Shown in pieces: positions 62,100 to 64,000 of a stretch of DNA of 64,000 bases. A model generated the notes under the pieces. It had not been told where the DNA came from, ran no database searches, and worked only from the letters and a program-made list of their open reading frames with translations. Source of the DNA: Alloyangia pacifica. Its GTDB lineage: Bacteria > Pseudomonadota > Alphaproteobacteria > Rhodobacterales > Rhodobacteraceae. Position 1 is the first letter of the stretch. Each line of letters opens with the position of its first letter. The stretch spans positions 62,001 through 126,000 of the forward strand of contig NZ_JAIVKX010000010.1 of the NCBI RefSeq assembly GCF_020524285.1, written 5' to 3'. Both the position numbers and the translations under genes were made by a program.

Positions 62100-62831
62100 T
62101 CATGCCCTGTTGGGGCGCTGCGCCTGTGGCGAGGCCAGCTCGGCATTGATCGCCAGCGCCGCGTCACGCGGCGAGGGCGCGCGCCAGACCGGGCGGCCCA
62201 CGACGATGTGGTCGGCCCCGGCGGCGATGGCGCTGGCGGGCGTCGCGATGCGCTTCTGGTCGTCATCGGCGCTGCCTGCCGGGCGCACGCCGGGGGTGAC
62301 GATCAGACGGCCCTCGGACTCTGGCAGCGCGCGGATGCGGGCGGCCTCCATCGGCGAGGCGATGATGCCGTCGGCCCCGGCCTCGAAGGCGCGGGCGGCA
62401 CGTTCCACCACCAGATCGGCCACGTCGCCCGCCTGCATCAGACCGTCGTCGAGGTCGGCCCGGTCCAGCGAGGTCAGGATGGTCACCGCGAGGATCTTCA
62501 GGTTCGAGCCCGCGGCGCCCTGCTTGGCGGCGCGCACCACGTGCGGATCGCCATGCACCGTCAGGAAGTCGAGGTCGAACTGCGCGATGCCGCGCACCGC
62601 GTTTTCGACGGTCTGGCCGATGTCGAAGAACTTCATGTCTAGGAAGATGCGCTTGCCGTGCTCCTGCTTGAGCTCGTTGGCGAGCGCCAGTCCGCCTCCG
62701 GTGAGCATGCCGAGGCCGATCTTGTAGAAGGAGACGGCATCACCGATCTCTTCGGCGACTTTGAGCCCCTCGAGGGCGTTGGGCACGTCGAGGGCGACGA
62801 TCAGGCGGTCATCGGACACGGCTGCGGACAT
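62100..62831 (-). CDS. pyrF: Orotidine 5'-phosphate decarboxylase
   Basis: The 243-residue TIM-barrel enzyme makes UMP in pyrimidine synthesis. The signature DMKFFDIGQTVENAV supplies the catalytic Asp-Lys-Asp array, and the N-terminal LIVALDVP and C-terminal VTPGVRP and GADHIVVGRPVWRA (phosphate loop) are in place. It is upstream of the trpS leader on the same strand. Confidence 0.95.
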   Translation of the reverse strand: MSAAVSDDRLIVALDVPNALEGLKVAEEIGDAVSFYKIGLGMLTGGGLALANELKQEHGKRIFLDMKFFDIGQTVENAVRGIAQFDLDFLTVHGDPHVVRAAKQGAAGSNLKILAVTILTSLDRADLDDGLMQAGDVADLVVERAARAFEAGADGIIASPMEAARIRALPESEGRLIVTPGVRPAGSADDDQKRIATPASAIAAGADHIVVGRPVWRAPSPRDAALAINAELASPQAQRPNRA

Positions 62832-62897
62832 GGGGCGGCTCCTTTTGCGGGATTTCGCCTCTCATGTCCGCGCCGGGCGTTCAGGTCAAGCCCACGC

Positions 62898-62919
62898 CAA
62901 AAGCCTTCGAAGGCTTTTG
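62898..62919 (-). terminator. Palindromic terminator after the penicillin-binding protein gene
   Basis: A perfect 22-bp palindrome with centre GCCTTCGAAGGC and outer CAAAA/TTTTG arms. On the minus strand it provides a stem followed by four T residues. It is the probable end of the PBP transcript. Confidence 0.75.
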
Positions 62920-62941
62920 CAGGTTCCTTCGAAGGAACCTG
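62920..62941. repeat. Second perfect 22-bp palindrome abutting the terminator
   Basis: A palindrome with centre TTCCTTCGAAGGAA and CAGG/CCTG ends directly abuts the first one and shares its central CCTTCGAAGG. It lacks a T-tract. It could be an additional hairpin in the PBP 3' UTR. Confidence 0.7.
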
Positions 62942-62953
62942 CCGCCCAAAGCA

Positions 62954-64000
62954 TCAGCCGCCGCCGAGCAGATCGCGGATGACCTGCTGGATGATGTTGT
63001 CGCGGCGCTGGCGCTCGGGCTGGCGCTGCGGTTGCGGCTGCGCCACCTGCTGCGGCGGCTCCGGCGCGATGGCAGGCAGCGGCTTGGCCTCGGTGCCGTC
63101 GGTGACGCGCAGCATGGTCTCGCGCCAGATCTCCGCCGGCAGACCGCCGCCGGTCACCCCGGTCAGCGGCGAGTTGTCATCGTTGCCCATCCAGACGCCG
63201 ACCACGTAATCGGCGGTGAAGCCGATGAACCAGGCGTCGCGCGCGTCGTTCGAGGTGCCGGTCTTGCCCGCCACCTCGCGGTCGGGCAGCTTTGCCCGCC
63301 CGCCGGTGCCGCCATCCACCACGTGCTCCATCATCCAGATCAGCTGTCCCGCCGCCTCGGGCTGGATCACCCGCTCACGGATGCCGCCGCCGGTGCCCAT
63401 GAGCACCTCGTCGTCCCCCTTCAGGCGCAGGTCGACGAGGCCGTAGGGCGTCACCGCAGAGCCGCCGTTGAGGATGCCGGCATAGGCGCCGGTCATTTCC
63501 AGCAGCGAAGCCTCGGAGGTGCCGAGCGCCATGGCCGGAGAGCTGTTCACTTCGGACTTGATGCCGAAGCCCGTGGCCACCTTGGCGACGAGGTCGCGCC
63601 CGACGGATTCCGAGATCTTCACCGCCGGGATGTTCAGCGAATGCGCCAGGGCATCGGTCAGCGTGACCTTGCCCTTGTAGTTCCTGGAGTAGTTCTGCGG
63701 GCACCACTCGCCGGAGCCCGGCACGTTCATGCAGAACGGCTCGTCGACCACCGTGTCATAGGGCGAATGCCCCAGCTCGAGCGCGGTGGCATAGACGAAC
63801 GGCTTGAAGGCCGAACCGGTCTGGCGCTTGGCCTGGGTGGCGCGGTTGAACACGCCCGACACGCCGGTCTTGCGGCCGCCCACCATGGCCCGCACCGCGC
63901 CGTCGGACGACATGACGACGATCGCCGCCTGTGCCTTGGAGCCTTCCTTGACCTTGCTCTCGTAGACCGAGTTCATCGCGTCCTCGGCCGCCCGCTGCAG
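62954..64000 (-). CDS. Class A penicillin-binding protein (PBP1A family), C-terminal part
   Basis: The frame is open to the right edge; about 349 residues of the transpeptidase domain are visible. All three motifs are present: SxxK in TGSAFKPF, SxN in HSLNIPA and KTG in GKTGTSND. The C-terminal tail is rich in Pro/Gln/Arg. The enzyme cross-links peptidoglycan in the periplasm, and the missing N-terminal part should carry the membrane anchor and glycosyltransferase domain. It ends just before two perfect palindromes. Confidence 0.9.
   Translation of the reverse strand: MQRAAEDAMNSVYESKVKEGSKAQAAIVVMSSDGAVRAMVGGRKTGVSGVFNRATQAKRQTGSAFKPFVYATALELGHSPYDTVVDEPFCMNVPGSGEWCPQNYSRNYKGKVTLTDALAHSLNIPAVKISESVGRDLVAKVATGFGIKSEVNSSPAMALGTSEASLLEMTGAYAGILNGGSAVTPYGLVDLRLKGDDEVLMGTGGGIRERVIQPEAAGQLIWMMEHVVDGGTGGRAKLPDREVAGKTGTSNDARDAWFIGFTADYVVGVWMGNDDNSPLTGVTGGGLPAEIWRETMLRVTDGTEAKPLPAIAPEPPQQVAQPQPQRQPERQRRDNIIQQVIRDLLGGG

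Overview
The window reads as a piece of an alphaproteobacterial chromosome, most likely a marine Rhodobacteraceae/Roseobacteraceae bacterium. The evidence is the very high GC content, dense operons full of 4-bp ATGA overlaps, a gcvT-gcvH-gcvP order behind a tandem glycine riboswitch, a NasT/NasS-controlled nitrate assimilation operon, and short dispersed intergenic repeats that look typical of that family. No phage, IS transposase, CRISPR array, rRNA or tRNA was found, so this is ordinary core and metabolic DNA whose most interesting content is regulatory RNA. The family assignment is inference; no search was run.

Layout. 1-2.3 kb: the 3' end of an FtsX-type ABC permease and an inositol-monophosphatase-family enzyme. 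2.5-7.8 kb (minus strand): NsrR-type Rrf2 regulator, tandem glycine riboswitch, then gcvT, gcvH and gcvP (glycine cleavage). 7.9-22.4 kb: a gamma-glutamylcyclotransferase-like protein, a DUF2254 membrane protein, gltX, a PfkB-type sugar-phosphate kinase, a Tat-exported metallo-beta-lactamase-fold hydrolase, a 2OG-Fe(II) oxygenase, a small zincin, a GT4 glycosyltransferase with glutamine-dependent NAD synthetase, a secreted protein with 18 MORN repeats, an FeS-cluster photolyase/cryptochrome with an SDR, and a GNAT protein.

22.4-28.2 kb: a GntR regulator divergent from a four-gene ABC importer that ends in an Asp/Glu/hydantoin racemase-family gene. 28.5-41.1 kb (minus): nasT-nasS, an RNA leader with candidate NasT hairpins and a terminator, then nrtA-nrtB-nrtCD-nirB-nirD-nasA-cobA, a full nitrate uptake and reduction operon including the siroheme-pathway methylase. 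41.3-49 kb: a putrescine module, potF-potG-potH-potI-puuB on minus and a GntR regulator plus class III aminotransferase on plus, tied together by three copies of a TTTGATCA-type operator.

49-64 kb: rhodanese, Ada, IMPACT/YigZ protein, DUF4186, YbaK deacylase, mutL-rmuC, a secreted alpha/beta-hydrolase-like protein lacking the nucleophilic serine, DUF3775, a zinc-ribbon DinB, a Nudix hydrolase, a stomatin/NfeD pair, a secreted protein of unknown function, an auxiliary-type tryptophanyl-tRNA synthetase, pyrF, and the 3' part of a class A penicillin-binding protein.

The strongest finding is a complete ribosome-mediated attenuator in front of trpS. It has a 14-residue leader peptide with two adjacent Trp codons, mutually exclusive 1:2, 2:3 and 3:4 pairings, and a perfect 12-bp terminator stem with a T-tract. 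Other RNA-scale observations are a 22-nt sequence that starts 10-13 nt after four different stop codons, a 211-bp element bounded by a perfect 21-bp inverted repeat downstream of cobA, and GC-rich hairpins directly after both ABC solute-binding-protein genes.
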